The notes beneath the pieces are model-generated. The model saw only the letters and a program-made list of their open reading frames with translations. It searched no databases and was not told where the DNA came from. The position numbers and the translations under genes are program-made. Shown here in pieces: positions 41,272 through 50,394 of a stretch of DNA of 64,000 nt. Position 1 is the stretch's first letter. Each line of letters opens with the position of its first letter. The DNA comes from an uncultured Elusimicrobiales bacterium (GTDB lineage: Bacteria > Elusimicrobiota > Elusimicrobia > Elusimicrobiales > Elusimicrobiaceae): the NCBI GenBank assembly GCA_934667625.1, contig CAKUMH010000009.1, forward strand, positions 8,808 through 72,807. Direction: 5' to 3'.

Positions 41272-41769
41272 GGAAAGACCAGTAGGAAAACAGGATTTAC
41301 ACTCATTGAACTTTTGACCGTCGTACTGATTTTAGGTATTTTAGCCGCCTTCGCGCTACCGCAATACCAAGTGGCTGTGCGCAAAAGCCGCATGGCCAAC
41401 CTGGCGGCCTTGGCCACCAGTATTGCCTACTACATGGCCAACGGGACCTATACGCCCGATTTTGAAGACCTGGATATTTCCGTCCCGGGGACAAAGTTAT
41501 GGCACGGGAGACACCCGTTTTGGTGCCAATTTGTACGCCCTGCTGCCCAAGGACAGTTCCGTGGATTACGTTTATTGCGGCTGGTCGTGCAGACAGAAAG
41601 AAGAAGATCCCCTCTGCGGTAATTTGTATGTTGTATACTTTACATTCTCCGGGCGCCCTAATGTGCACGAATGCCATGCTTACGACGACATTGGCAACCG
41701 CACCTGCCTTTCCTCCGGGGCACCCTTTATCGCAACACGGGGTATTCCCGCATTTATCACTTTGACTAG
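41272..41769 (+). pseudogene. Broken type IV pilin gene
   Basis: The frame reads GKTSRKTGFTLIELLTVVLI then LGILAAFALPQYQVAV and IAYYMANGTYTPDFEDLDIS, a clear pilin start, but no ATG, GTG or usable TTG precedes it. Near 41487-41500 the frame shifts and continues as YGTGDTRFGANLYALLPKDS and VYCGWSCRQKEEDPLCGNLY. It then shifts back near 41700-41730 to end NTGYSRIYHFD before TAG at 41767. Start loss plus two frameshifts mark a dead gene. TATAAT (41263-41268) still lies upstream. It is on the plus strand, unlike the four intact pilins. Confidence 0.82.
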
Positions 41770-41776
41770 AAAGTTA

Positions 41777-41806
41777 AAAGCCCCGGACGATCTGCCCGGG
41801 GCCTTT
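41777..41806 (-). terminator. Terminator of the amidase gene
   Basis: GCCCCGG / CCGGGGC stem with a 9-base loop is followed by TTTT on the minus strand, about 20 bases past the amidase stop. It also faces the pilin pseudogene. Confidence 0.78.
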
Positions 41807-41827
41807 GAGTATTACAAAACGGAAAAA

Positions 41828-43537
41828 CTAATTTATCCAACCTTCTTTTTTGGCGTAATTGTACACGCCGTTGTAAATGCCCAGCGCCATTTTGTCGCGC
41901 ACTTTGCTGTTGGAAAGGCGGGCGCGGTCTTTGCTGCTGCTGATGTATCCCATTTCCACCAAAATGGCCGGGCTGTTTACACCCTTTAGCACGTAAAAAT
42001 TTGCCTGGCGGACACTGCTGTTTTGGTTCACGCCAATGCCAATTCCCGGCTGCTTGTAAACCGCATTGCGCACATACCCAGCCAGCTTGGAACTTTCGTT
42101 AATATATTCGTTTTTAGCTAAGGATTGCAAAAGCGCATCCACAAAATTATAGTGCACTTCTTCGTACTGCATGGCTTCGTTTTCAAACGCGGCCGTTTCG
42201 GCGGCTTCCTTGTCAGTAGCTTTTTCCGAGCGGAAATACACCTGGAATCCGTTTGCATTGCGGTTTTTAGAAGCGTTTGTATGCACGGAAACGAATAAAT
42301 CCGCCTTAAAATTATTGGCTATTCTGGAGCGTTCAGACAAGGCGACAAAGGTGTCATTATCCCGCGTGAGTTTTACTTCAAACCCAGCCTTTTTTAAAAG
42401 CCGCGCCAGCTCCTTTCCAACGGCCAAGTTCCAGTCTTTTTCCTTCAGGCGGCTGCGGATAGCACCGGGGTCTTTCCCGCCGTGCCCTGGGTCTACCACA
42501 ATGCGCATCTTTTTGTGTGCGGTTTTGATAGCCACGGGATTCGGCTCGTTCTTTAAAACGGGTGCGGCCTTGGTGGGAGCTTGCGTCTTGGCTACCGGTT
42601 TAATTTCCGCCTGTACGGGAGCTGGGGCTTCTTTTACAACAGGAGAGGTTTCTTCACTTTCCAGCAAAACAGAGGGTTTTTCGTTCACCAAGGAGGGGCC
42701 CTTTGCCGCAGTTTGTTCCGGCTGAACCGCCTTTGCGGTTTGGGAAGTTGACGGTGCCGATGGCTCCTGCTTTAACACCGCTTTGGGCGCGGCCTCACTC
42801 AGCACGGGCGCAGCTTTTACCCCGGCACGAAAGAACAATTTACCGTCACGCTCATCCATGCTCCAGGTTTTGGCTTCTTTGCCTAAAATCACTTTTAAAA
42901 CGGTATTTTCGCGCACTTGGCGCATATCAGCAGAAGCAATATAGCTGGTACGCAGCCGCAGGTGCAAATCCCGTTTCAAGGAAGCGTTTTCAAACGTTAC
43001 CACCACCGTATGGGCATTTGGCTGTTCGGTATGATACGCAATCTTTTGGCGGGTATCAAACACCAACTGCGTGTCTTTACCGCTAAAAAGCTTGTCGGCA
43101 AAGGACATATTGTGCCGACGCTCTACGTACAGAGTATTATTTTTAAAGGAAACTTCTTTGCCAACCGCAGACTGAAAAGCAGGCAATGTAAAGAAATCCA
43201 CCGGGACTAAAATTTTTCCACCGCTCAGGCGCACCGGGGCAGACAGCTTGGCCGGTTGGGCATTTAAAATAATTTCGGAGAGGGGCGCCGTTAAAATGGC
43301 ATAGAACCCCTTGGCTGACACCTTGGCTTGCTTGGATTGGGCAAACAACTCTACCCCCACGCCAAGTTTGCGGGCGGTTTTTTGTACATCTACCCAGGTG
43401 GTGTTGTTTTCTGTTATGGACGGAACGGACCCCTTGGACGTGCCGGAAACGACAAAGTCCACCGTTTCCAAGGCATGCCCCGTATGGGCCCCCAGCCACA
43501 AACAACAAGCCGCCAATAAACACTTGAAAAATTTCAT
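41828..43537 (-). CDS. N-acetylmuramoyl-L-alanine amidase (Amidase_3)
   Basis: This is a 569-residue secreted cell-wall amidase. It has a signal peptide (MKFFKCLLAACCLWLGAHTG), a copper-amine-oxidase-like/AMIN-type region (about 25-235), an Ala/Pro/Glu/Thr-rich linker (about 245-345) and the catalytic Amidase_3 domain. That domain carries IVVDPGHGGKDPGA (zinc His), the Glu after the linker helix, DLFVSVHTNAS (zinc His) and ILVEMGYISSSKDRARL (catalytic Glu). It cuts the peptide stems from glycan strands, for example at division or for daughter separation. It stands alone between two terminators. Confidence 0.93.
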   Translation of the reverse strand: MKFFKCLLAACCLWLGAHTGHALETVDFVVSGTSKGSVPSITENNTTWVDVQKTARKLGVGVELFAQSKQAKVSAKGFYAILTAPLSEIILNAQPAKLSAPVRLSGGKILVPVDFFTLPAFQSAVGKEVSFKNNTLYVERRHNMSFADKLFSGKDTQLVFDTRQKIAYHTEQPNAHTVVVTFENASLKRDLHLRLRTSYIASADMRQVRENTVLKVILGKEAKTWSMDERDGKLFFRAGVKAAPVLSEAAPKAVLKQEPSAPSTSQTAKAVQPEQTAAKGPSLVNEKPSVLLESEETSPVVKEAPAPVQAEIKPVAKTQAPTKAAPVLKNEPNPVAIKTAHKKMRIVVDPGHGGKDPGAIRSRLKEKDWNLAVGKELARLLKKAGFEVKLTRDNDTFVALSERSRIANNFKADLFVSVHTNASKNRNANGFQVYFRSEKATDKEAAETAAFENEAMQYEEVHYNFVDALLQSLAKNEYINESSKLAGYVRNAVYKQPGIGIGVNQNSSVRQANFYVLKGVNSPAILVEMGYISSSKDRARLSNSKVRDKMALGIYNGVYNYAKKEGWIN

Positions 43538-43548
43538 ACCGAAAATAC

Positions 43549-43582
43549 AGCCCGGGCCAACAGCTGGGGCCCGGGCTTTTTT
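43549..43582. terminator. Terminator between RNase G and amidase genes
   Basis: AGCCCGGGCC / GGCCCGGGCT is a perfect 10-bp stem with a 9-base loop. The plus exit is TTTTTT and the minus exit GTATTTTC; minus-strand RNase G transcription should end here. Confidence 0.78.
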
Positions 43583-43585
43583 AAA

Positions 43586-45040
43586 TTACTCCAATACGAT
43601 TTTATAATCTTCCCACGCCAGCTGCGGATCCGCCTGGATTTTGAGAGAGCGGTGAATGTTTTGCTCAATATCCTCCTGGCGGTTTTTAATAGCTTCCGCC
43701 AAAATGGGGTGCAACACCACGCGCAAGCTGCCGCCGGGGCGGCCGTTGGTCAAATCATAAATCTCGCGCTGGATTTTAATGCGCATGCTCTCGGCAGACA
43801 GCACCCGGCCGGAACCATGGCACTGCGGGCATTCCTCGCTGATAAAGCTGCCCGTGCTGGCGCGCTTTCTTTCACGCGTCATTTCTACTAGGCCCAGACG
43901 GGTGATGGGCAAAATGCGGATTTTGGCACGGTCTCCGTGCACGGCTTTGGCCAACGCTTCCACCACACGGTGACGGCTGGAGGCCTTGCGCATATCAATA
44001 AAATCAATGACGATAATGCCGCCGATGTTGCGCAAGCGCAACTGGTGGGCAATTTCGCCCGCGGCCTCAATGTTGGTTTGGGTGACGGTTTCTTCCTGCG
44101 ATTTGTTGCCGGTAAATTTGCCGGTGTTTACGTCAATGGCGCAGAGGGATTCCGCCTCCTGAATGATGATACTGCCGCCGTTGGGCAGGGGAAGCTTGGT
44201 TTTGCGCAGGTTGTCAATTTCCGGTTCCACATTATAGGCTTCAAAAATCGGCGTTTTGCCCTTATAAAGTTTTACGCGGTCGGCCAAATCGGGCGAGTTC
44301 TTTTCCACAAAATCCAGCACGCGTTCGTAATCTTTTTTGCTGTCTAACAAGTAGACTTTGGCATTTTCGGAAAGGACATCGCGCGCCACCTGCAGGACGG
44401 CATCCATATCTTCGTGGAGCAGCTTGGGGGAGCGGGACGTTTCAAACTTTTTAACGATAGACTGCCACTGGCGGTACAGGTATTTTACTTCGCGTTCCAG
44501 TTCGTCCTTGGTGGCTTCTTCAGCTTCCGTGCGGACAATGCACCCCATGCCATTTAAATGTTTGGCGGCCAGATCCTGCATGATATCGTTTAATTTATGG
44601 CGGGCGTCGGCATCCTCAATGTTTTTAGAAACGCCCACAAAGCTCTGGTGCGGCGTTAATACCAAATAGCGCCCGGGCAGGGTGACGTCCATTGTCACCT
44701 TCATGCCCTTGGTGCTGATGGCGTCTTTTACCACCTGCACCATGACTTCCTGCCCTTTGTGCAGGACTTTATCAATGTTCTTTTTGTCGCCGCCCAAAAC
44801 ATCGGAAATATATAAATAGGCGTTCTTTTCGTAACCAATGTTCAAAAAAGCACTGGAAATACCAGGCAGAACATTCTCCACGGTGCCCTTGTAGATGTTG
44901 CCCACAATGTTGAGCGCTCCGCGGCGTTCCCAAATCAGTTCGTTGACGCGTTCATCCTCCAAAATAGCGATGCGCGTTTCTTCAAAAGACGTATTAACCA
45001 ACACCTCAACAGTGGGTTGTCCTTCCAAATTTTTACTCAT
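43586..45040 (-). CDS. rng: Ribonuclease E/G family endoribonuclease
   Basis: This is a 484-residue RNase G-like enzyme. The S1 domain (about 30-115) includes GNIYKGTVENVLPGISSAFL. The catalytic core has SLCAIDVNTGKFTG and GGIIVIDFIDM with the magnesium-binding Asp residues, RLGLVEMTRERKR, and the Zn-link CPQCHGSGRV. It has no long C-terminal scaffold, so it is RNase G, not E. It processes rRNA and decays mRNA. It is downstream of a DUF2344 gene, a common pairing. Confidence 0.95.
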   Translation of the reverse strand: MSKNLEGQPTVEVLVNTSFEETRIAILEDERVNELIWERRGALNIVGNIYKGTVENVLPGISSAFLNIGYEKNAYLYISDVLGGDKKNIDKVLHKGQEVMVQVVKDAISTKGMKVTMDVTLPGRYLVLTPHQSFVGVSKNIEDADARHKLNDIMQDLAAKHLNGMGCIVRTEAEEATKDELEREVKYLYRQWQSIVKKFETSRSPKLLHEDMDAVLQVARDVLSENAKVYLLDSKKDYERVLDFVEKNSPDLADRVKLYKGKTPIFEAYNVEPEIDNLRKTKLPLPNGGSIIIQEAESLCAIDVNTGKFTGNKSQEETVTQTNIEAAGEIAHQLRLRNIGGIIVIDFIDMRKASSRHRVVEALAKAVHGDRAKIRILPITRLGLVEMTRERKRASTGSFISEECPQCHGSGRVLSAESMRIKIQREIYDLTNGRPGGSLRVVLHPILAEAIKNRQEDIEQNIHRSLKIQADPQLAWEDYKIVLE

Positions 45041-45081
45041 GTAAAAAATCCTCTCTTAAGCCCAAACCAGGCTTACGTAAA

Positions 45082-45777
45082 TTAAATGGGGTGGAGCTCC
45101 CCTTCGCTATCCTGCCAAAAGAGCCCTTCCCGTATAAACGTGAAACCTTCCACCACAAATGTATCGTCCTGCGGCGGGATTTCTAACCCCAGCCACGCGG
45201 CTACCAACATTTGCGGACGCAGCCACTTCCCCGCCACCGCCAACGTCGTTAACTTCAGGCAATGAGAGGAAACAGTTCTTCCTTCTTTTACATACGGTTT
45301 TACGTCCTGCGTCAGCGTCAAACCGTTTTGAGCGCAGCGTGTAATGAGCACGTCCGCCCCATTAAAGAAATCTTCCGCCGTTTTCTCCGGGTCATACAGA
45401 GAAAAATCCCCCTCCACCCGGTAAACGGCCGCCGCCGCCAAATTTTGCACAGACGGCAACGCATACGGCACACGGGCAACGCTTAAAAGCGTCAACCCCT
45501 TGGGCGCTGAGACCGCCAGTTTTTGCTGTACCTCCTGCACGGGAGACGGAACCGTCAAATAAATATCCAAATACTCCCGCTCAGTCCGCAACCCGAAACC
45601 GGCTGCCGGCCCGTACGCCAGGCGCGGCCAATTTTTATTAATTTTAGCCGGCTCGTATGCAAGCCCGCTGGCAAGCACCATTTGGCGCACAGCATTAAAT
45701 GTGTTCCGTTGTGCAAACGAACCGTTGGCACAAGAGAACTCTATACGCATTTTATAAATTTTTGGCGTGTTTATCAT
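45082..45777 (-). CDS. DUF2344 (TIGR03936-type) radical-SAM-linked protein
   Basis: This is a 231-residue protein of the family usually found next to a radical SAM enzyme and rng. Supporting stretches: KIYKMRIEFSCANGSFAQRN, LAYGPAAGFGLRTEREYLDI, YLTVPSPVQEVQQKLAV and ADVLITRCAQNGLTLTQDVK. The usual radical SAM partner is not in this window, where it is flanked by rodA and rng. Function is unknown, with a proposed link to RNA modification. MINTPKIYK at 45777 was preferred as start, 4 bases after the rodA stop; an internal ATG at 45750 is possible. Confidence 0.75.
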   Translation of the reverse strand: MINTPKIYKMRIEFSCANGSFAQRNTFNAVRQMVLASGLAYEPAKINKNWPRLAYGPAAGFGLRTEREYLDIYLTVPSPVQEVQQKLAVSAPKGLTLLSVARVPYALPSVQNLAAAAVYRVEGDFSLYDPEKTAEDFFNGADVLITRCAQNGLTLTQDVKPYVKEGRTVSSHCLKLTTLAVAGKWLRPQMLVAAWLGLEIPPQDDTFVVEGFTFIREGLFWQDSEGELHPI

Positions 45778-45781
45778 CTTT

Positions 45782-47122
45782 TTATACCCGTATGCGGCGT
45801 GCATAGACCGACTGCACTACCCCCAAGGCCCATAAACTGGCCACCAGATTGGACCCTCCATAAGAGATAAAGGGCAGCGGAATCCCCGCCACCGGCACAA
45901 TGCCGATAAGCATGCCAAAGTTCACTAACATATACGTAAAGAACATACCAAAAATACCGGCACAAACCAAGTAGCCATACCGGTCACTTGAACTATAGGC
46001 CACCACAATGGTACGCCACAAGATTAACAAATAAAGCCCCAACACCAGTAACGTCCCCCACAGGCCGAGCTCTTCACCAACTACAGCCAAGATGAAATCG
46101 GTATGTTTTTCCGGCACAAAACCCAAACGGGACTGCGTGCCCGAAAAAAGACCCTTCCCAAACACGCCGCCTGCCCCCATGGCAATTTGCGCCTGCAACA
46201 CGTTATATCCCGCCCCCTGCGGGTCCGACTTGGGAGCCAGAAAAGTTTCCACCCTTTTGCGCTGGTGCGGCTTCATTTGATGTTCCACAAAAATCCCACC
46301 AAAAAGCCCTGCCAGCACCACCAAGGTGGCCAACACAAAGTAAAAAGAGGGCAAAAAGATGCGTAGTTGCTTAAAAAACCACCAAGCGCCATACCCAAGC
46401 ACTGTCACCAAGACAGAAAAACCTGCCATGTACCACCCGTTGTGTGCCAGTTGGTAGAAAGCGTTTATCAGACCGTAATCCAGCAGTTCCGGGTGCAGGT
46501 AGATGTATGTCCACGCAATGGTAAAAAAGCCCGCCACACCCGCAAAAAGACCAATTAAACCCAAATAAAATACATTCACCCCGGTGCAATACAACAGCAC
46601 CAGGAGTGCCGGGAACGTTACTACCACAGAGGAAAAATCCGGCTGCATCATAATAAGGCCAAAAATGGGCACGAGCAACAGGCCTAAACCAAACAGGGTG
46701 GACATGTCCCGGATTTGGCGGCCGCGACGGTCCAAAAAGGCAGCGGCAACCAGTATCGTACACACACGGCAAATCTCGGACGGTTGCATGGAAAAGAACG
46801 GAAAAACAAACCACGAGCGGGACCCACGCTGATAGGACCCGAACAATAACACCCCTACCAGCAAGGCCAAAATAAACCCATAAAGATACTTCCACTGCTC
46901 GTCAAAAATTTGGTAGTTAAAGCTCCACCCGACAAAAAAAGCCAACGCTCCTAGCGGCAACGCCACCAAATGAGTGCGCACGACCGGGTTGGAAAAGGAA
47001 AGGCTGTTCACCGCGGACATTACACACAAGGCCCCCAACACCACCAGCCCAATCATGGCCAACAACAGCCAATAATCCAGCCGGCTCCGGCCTGAGGAAG
47101 CAACACGTTTAAAGAGTTGCAT
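45782..47122 (-). CDS. rodA: Rod-shape SEDS peptidoglycan glycosyltransferase RodA
   Basis: This is a 446-residue SEDS protein with about 10 membrane segments. Motifs: GSQRGSRSWFVFPFFSMQPSE (the conserved W/Q.SE region, read in pieces), KRVETFLAPKSDPQGAGYNV, VFGKGLFSGTQSRLGFVPEK, THTDF-like HTDFILAVVGEELG, and GIPLPFISYGGSNLVASLWA. It polymerises lipid II together with PBP2. Its start overlaps the mrdA stop. Confidence 0.94.
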   Translation of the reverse strand: MQLFKRVASSGRSRLDYWLLLAMIGLVVLGALCVMSAVNSLSFSNPVVRTHLVALPLGALAFFVGWSFNYQIFDEQWKYLYGFILALLVGVLLFGSYQRGSRSWFVFPFFSMQPSEICRVCTILVAAAFLDRRGRQIRDMSTLFGLGLLLVPIFGLIMMQPDFSSVVVTFPALLVLLYCTGVNVFYLGLIGLFAGVAGFFTIAWTYIYLHPELLDYGLINAFYQLAHNGWYMAGFSVLVTVLGYGAWWFFKQLRIFLPSFYFVLATLVVLAGLFGGIFVEHQMKPHQRKRVETFLAPKSDPQGAGYNVLQAQIAMGAGGVFGKGLFSGTQSRLGFVPEKHTDFILAVVGEELGLWGTLLVLGLYLLILWRTIVVAYSSSDRYGYLVCAGIFGMFFTYMLVNFGMLIGIVPVAGIPLPFISYGGSNLVASLWALGVVQSVYARRIRV

Positions 47123-48962
47123 GGGAAGGTCCCTCCGTTAAAAGTTCTTGTTCCTCCGCCACAGAACGCCTGGCGGGCTGCGCAGACTGCGCCACCGCAG
47201 GCTTATTTAAACCAAAATACGCCTCCAGCATTTGGCGGGCAATGGGCCCTGCCGCAGAACTGCCTCCTTTGCCAAATTCTACAAATACAGCCAGCGCGAT
47301 AGAGGGGTCCTCCCCCTTTCGCCCGGCAAAGGCCATAAACCAACCGTGATCGTCCCCATGCGGATTTTGGGCCGTACCTGTTTTGCCGTAAACATCCAAG
47401 CCTTGAATTTTGGCCCGGCGGGCGGTACCGTCGTCTACTGTATGTTTGAGCGCCTTAAAAAGCAAATCGTATGTTTCGGGTTTTAGATCCGCCGTTTGCA
47501 ATACTTCGGGCTTGCCCAGCACCGTGGTTTTACCCGTTTGGTTGCTGACTACTTTTTCCACATAATAAGGGCGATACACCTTGCCACGGCTGGCAACGGC
47601 GGCCGCAAACTGGGCCAACTTAAGCGGCGTAACCAATAACTCCCCCTGCCCGATAGAAAGATTGAGCGTATCGCCAATGAACCAATACGTTTTATTGTGC
47701 GCACGGCGGGTGGGGCCGTACAAATTGCCCGCCTTTTCGCCCGGTAAATCAATGCCTGTGGGCCTACCAAACATAAACATTCGCTCCACCCGCTCAATAG
47801 CGGCCGCGCCCGTTTGGGCGGCCACGGTGTAAAAATAAACATCGCAGGAATTGCTCATGCCGTCAAAAAAATCCACCGGGCCGTGCGTCCCCCAACACTT
47901 AAACACGCGCGGGCCGGAATCGTAATGACCGGGGCAGTTAATTTTGCGGTGAATATCCAACTTCCCGTATTCCAGAGCCGCGGCGGCAGTGATGATTTTA
48001 AAGGTGGAGGCAGGCGGATAAATCCCTTGAATGGCCAAGTTATACTCGTTTATTTTTTTGGACTGCTTGGGGTTTTCCTCATCGCTATATTGCACAAAAA
48101 TGTTCGGATCATAAGACGGGGCACTCGCCAAAGCAAGCACCGCCCCCGTACGCGGATCCAGCGCCACGGCAGCCCCGCGCCCGGTGAGGGAATTTTTAAG
48201 GCCTTCCTCGGCAGCGCGCTGAAGTTCAAAATTAAGCGTCAAATACACATCACTCCCGGCCGCCCACTTTTTGTCTTGAATAATACTCTTCACGCGGCCG
48301 CGGTAGTCCACTTCCAAATACACGCCGCCGTCTGTTCCCTTCAGCTCTTTCTCAAACTTTTTTTCTATTCCGTTTTTACCGATTTTGGAATTTAGGCGGT
48401 ACCCCATTTTAACATCCCGTTTACGCCACTCACGGTCCTCCATGCTGCCAATATAGCCCAGCAAGTGGCTGGCAAAACCGCCGTACGGATAGCTCCGCTT
48501 GGTTTCCTCAATCAAATAAATGCCGGGATAGTAAAGCTGCAATTCCTGTAGGGCTACCGTGCTTTTGGTGGACAAATTTTCCGCCAGCAGGGTGGCTTTT
48601 CCGCTTTTGGTCCCCTTTTGCAAGAGACCAAACACTGTTTCGGGCTGCATTTTGAGGCGGGGCGCAAAATCGGCCGCCAACTGCTCCAAATAGGCCGCAT
48701 CTTTGTTACCCATACCCAAATAGTATAAGCTAAAAGACGGCGCGTTTGAAGCCACAGCGATGCCGTCCGCCGTAAAGACCCGGCCGCGCGGAGCTGTTTG
48801 GTAAAGTACCTGCGTACGGTTCCGTTCTGCCATTTGCAAATACGCGTTGTGGCGCAGTACCTGAATATCCACCAAGCGCAGGGCAATCACGCCGCCGGCC
48901 ACCGCGGCCAGCAACATCATCGTCTTTAAACGCGCATTAAAAAAAAATTTGGTAACGGCCAT
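47109..48962 (-). CDS. mrdA: Penicillin-binding protein 2 (transpeptidase of the elongasome)
   Basis: This is a 617-residue class B PBP with an N-terminal membrane anchor (MMLLAAVAGGVIALRLVDIQ), a dimerisation domain and a transpeptidase domain. The latter has the SxxK of PPASTFKI, the SxN of GMSNSCDVYF and the KTG of VYGKTGTAQNPHGDDHGWFM. It cross-links peptidoglycan during elongation with RodA and MreBCD. The next gene start overlaps by 14 bases. Confidence 0.95.
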   Translation of the reverse strand: MAVTKFFFNARLKTMMLLAAVAGGVIALRLVDIQVLRHNAYLQMAERNRTQVLYQTAPRGRVFTADGIAVASNAPSFSLYYLGMGNKDAAYLEQLAADFAPRLKMQPETVFGLLQKGTKSGKATLLAENLSTKSTVALQELQLYYPGIYLIEETKRSYPYGGFASHLLGYIGSMEDREWRKRDVKMGYRLNSKIGKNGIEKKFEKELKGTDGGVYLEVDYRGRVKSIIQDKKWAAGSDVYLTLNFELQRAAEEGLKNSLTGRGAAVALDPRTGAVLALASAPSYDPNIFVQYSDEENPKQSKKINEYNLAIQGIYPPASTFKIITAAAALEYGKLDIHRKINCPGHYDSGPRVFKCWGTHGPVDFFDGMSNSCDVYFYTVAAQTGAAAIERVERMFMFGRPTGIDLPGEKAGNLYGPTRRAHNKTYWFIGDTLNLSIGQGELLVTPLKLAQFAAAVASRGKVYRPYYVEKVVSNQTGKTTVLGKPEVLQTADLKPETYDLLFKALKHTVDDGTARRAKIQGLDVYGKTGTAQNPHGDDHGWFMAFAGRKGEDPSIALAVFVEFGKGGSSAAGPIARQMLEAYFGLNKPAVAQSAQPARRSVAEEQELLTEGPSHATL

Positions 48963-48971
48963 GTAGTAACC

Positions 48972-49469
48972 TTATACCTTGCGGCAAAGAGAGCTTTTTC
49001 CCATTGTTTTTTTAACCAGCAAAAATACGGCCGGCGCCAAAAGAGCACTGGCAACCGCGCCACCCAACAAGTTCCAAAAGCCCGGCCATTGCACCGCAGA
49101 AGCAAACCATAAAATAAACAAACTGTTTAGACAGCCCACAAAAAAGACTAGGCAAAAAACCGTCACCATTTGGGGAAATACGGCCTCAAAATCAAACCGT
49201 TCGGCCAGCGCACACACAATACAGGCCGACAACGTGAAGGTGAATGCGTTGTTGCCGAATAATTTGGTGCTAAAAAAATCTAAAAAGAGCCCGCATAAAA
49301 AGGCCAGCGGGTACCCTGCGCCCTGCTTCAACAGCGCGCAAAAAGCCACGGCAAACACGAGCATCATGTTCACTGCTATTCCCCAAAAAGACAGCGCAGA
49401 CGCCACGGCCCAATGGCACACAGTGCCCACGGCAAACAAGAAGATTACTTTTGCAAGCGTCCACATCAT
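48972..49469 (-). CDS. mreD: Rod shape-determining protein MreD
   Basis: This is a 165-residue integral membrane protein with five or six segments and few conserved residues; LLKQGAGYPLAFLCGLFLDF is the MreD-like G.....G...D pattern. Identification leans on position between mreC (4-base overlap) and mrdA, as well as size and topology. Confidence 0.85.
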   Translation of the reverse strand: MMWTLAKVIFLFAVGTVCHWAVASALSFWGIAVNMMLVFAVAFCALLKQGAGYPLAFLCGLFLDFFSTKLFGNNAFTFTLSACIVCALAERFDFEAVFPQMVTVFCLVFFVGCLNSLFILWFASAVQWPGFWNLLGGAVASALLAPAVFLLVKKTMGKSSLCRKV

Positions 49470-50323
49470 TTTTCATTCCCCGTTAAAACAAAAAGCTCTT
49501 TGACGGCCGCGGACCGCACCTGCGGTTCCACATACACCGTGAGCGCGGTTTGGAAAGAGTCATCCTCCCGCACGCCGCTCACACGTCCTACCAAAATCCC
49601 CGCCGGAAAAATACTGCTTGTGGCGGCCGTGTATACCGGGTCCCCCGGCTCCACCTGGGCCAAAAGCGGAATGTATTTAATCCGCACCGGGCGGGTGCCG
49701 TGCCCTGTTAAAAGGCCTTCCTCTTTTCCCTTTTCCAAATACACAGCCGCGGAAAATTCTTCATCCTGCACCAAAAGCACCTTGGCCGTGTTTTCGGAAG
49801 CCTCCACTACCACTCCGGCCAGGCCCTCTTTTCCGTTCTCCACAGAAATTACCGCGCTGCGTTCATACACCCCCTGTTGGGTTCCCTTGTCAATAATAAC
49901 CGAGTTCCATTGTGTTGGCTCCCGGTAAGCCACCTTGGCCCATACTCCCTTCCACCGTTTGGTGGGGGCCAGTTTTAACATTTCGGAAAGGCGCGCATTT
50001 TCATCCAAAATGGCTTGTGCCTGCGCCGCCAATAATTGCGTCATTTCAATTTCTTGCTTGAGTGCGCGGTTTTCGTGGTGAGCGTCCAATAGTTCCCGTA
50101 CGGTTTCGCTCACGTTTTCGGCATATTTTGCCGTACCATGCGCCAAACGCACCTGCGGAATAAATATATAAGATAAAACGGCTTTTACCGATGAGACGAA
50201 CCCCTCTAGCGGCAAAATCATAAGCAAAAACGAAACCAGCAAAAAGACGGACGGCAAAATAAAACGCCGCCGCAGGCCGGGCGTATGTTTTTTGGGAGAT
50301 TTGGTTTTATGGGACGCAATCAT
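49466..50323 (-). CDS. mreC: Rod shape-determining protein MreC
   Basis: This is a 285-residue protein with a basic cytoplasmic start, a membrane anchor (FILPSVFLLVSFLLMILPLE), a coiled coil (about 75-110) and the periplasmic beta domain (VAYREPTQWNSVIIDKGTQQ, LVQDEEFSAAVYLEKG, GILVGRVSGV). It scaffolds the elongasome in the periplasm. The start at 50323 was chosen because the upstream in-frame ATG (50377) lies before the mreB terminator hairpin. No ribosome site is evident. Confidence 0.9.
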   Translation of the reverse strand: MIASHKTKSPKKHTPGLRRRFILPSVFLLVSFLLMILPLEGFVSSVKAVLSYIFIPQVRLAHGTAKYAENVSETVRELLDAHHENRALKQEIEMTQLLAAQAQAILDENARLSEMLKLAPTKRWKGVWAKVAYREPTQWNSVIIDKGTQQGVYERSAVISVENGKEGLAGVVVEASENTAKVLLVQDEEFSAAVYLEKGKEEGLLTGHGTRPVRIKYIPLLAQVEPGDPVYTAATSSIFPAGILVGRVSGVREDDSFQTALTVYVEPQVRSAAVKELFVLTGNEK

Positions 50324-50334
50324 AAACGATATAC

Positions 50335-50374
50335 TAAAAAAGCGGACACGTCCCCGAGAGAACTGTGTCCGCTT
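50335..50374 (-). terminator. Terminator between mreB and mreC
   Basis: AAGCGGACAC / GTGTCCGCTT (10 bp, 15-base loop) is followed by TTTTTT on the minus strand. It should cut transcription after mreB, letting only part of it continue to mreCD-mrdA-rodA. Confidence 0.88.
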
Positions 50375-50394
50375 CAAATTTTTCAGCCAAAGCG

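Noticed and set aside
50324..50377. Longer MreC from 50377
   Set aside because: That ATG lies before the mreB terminator hairpin, so the extension would encode the hairpin itself.
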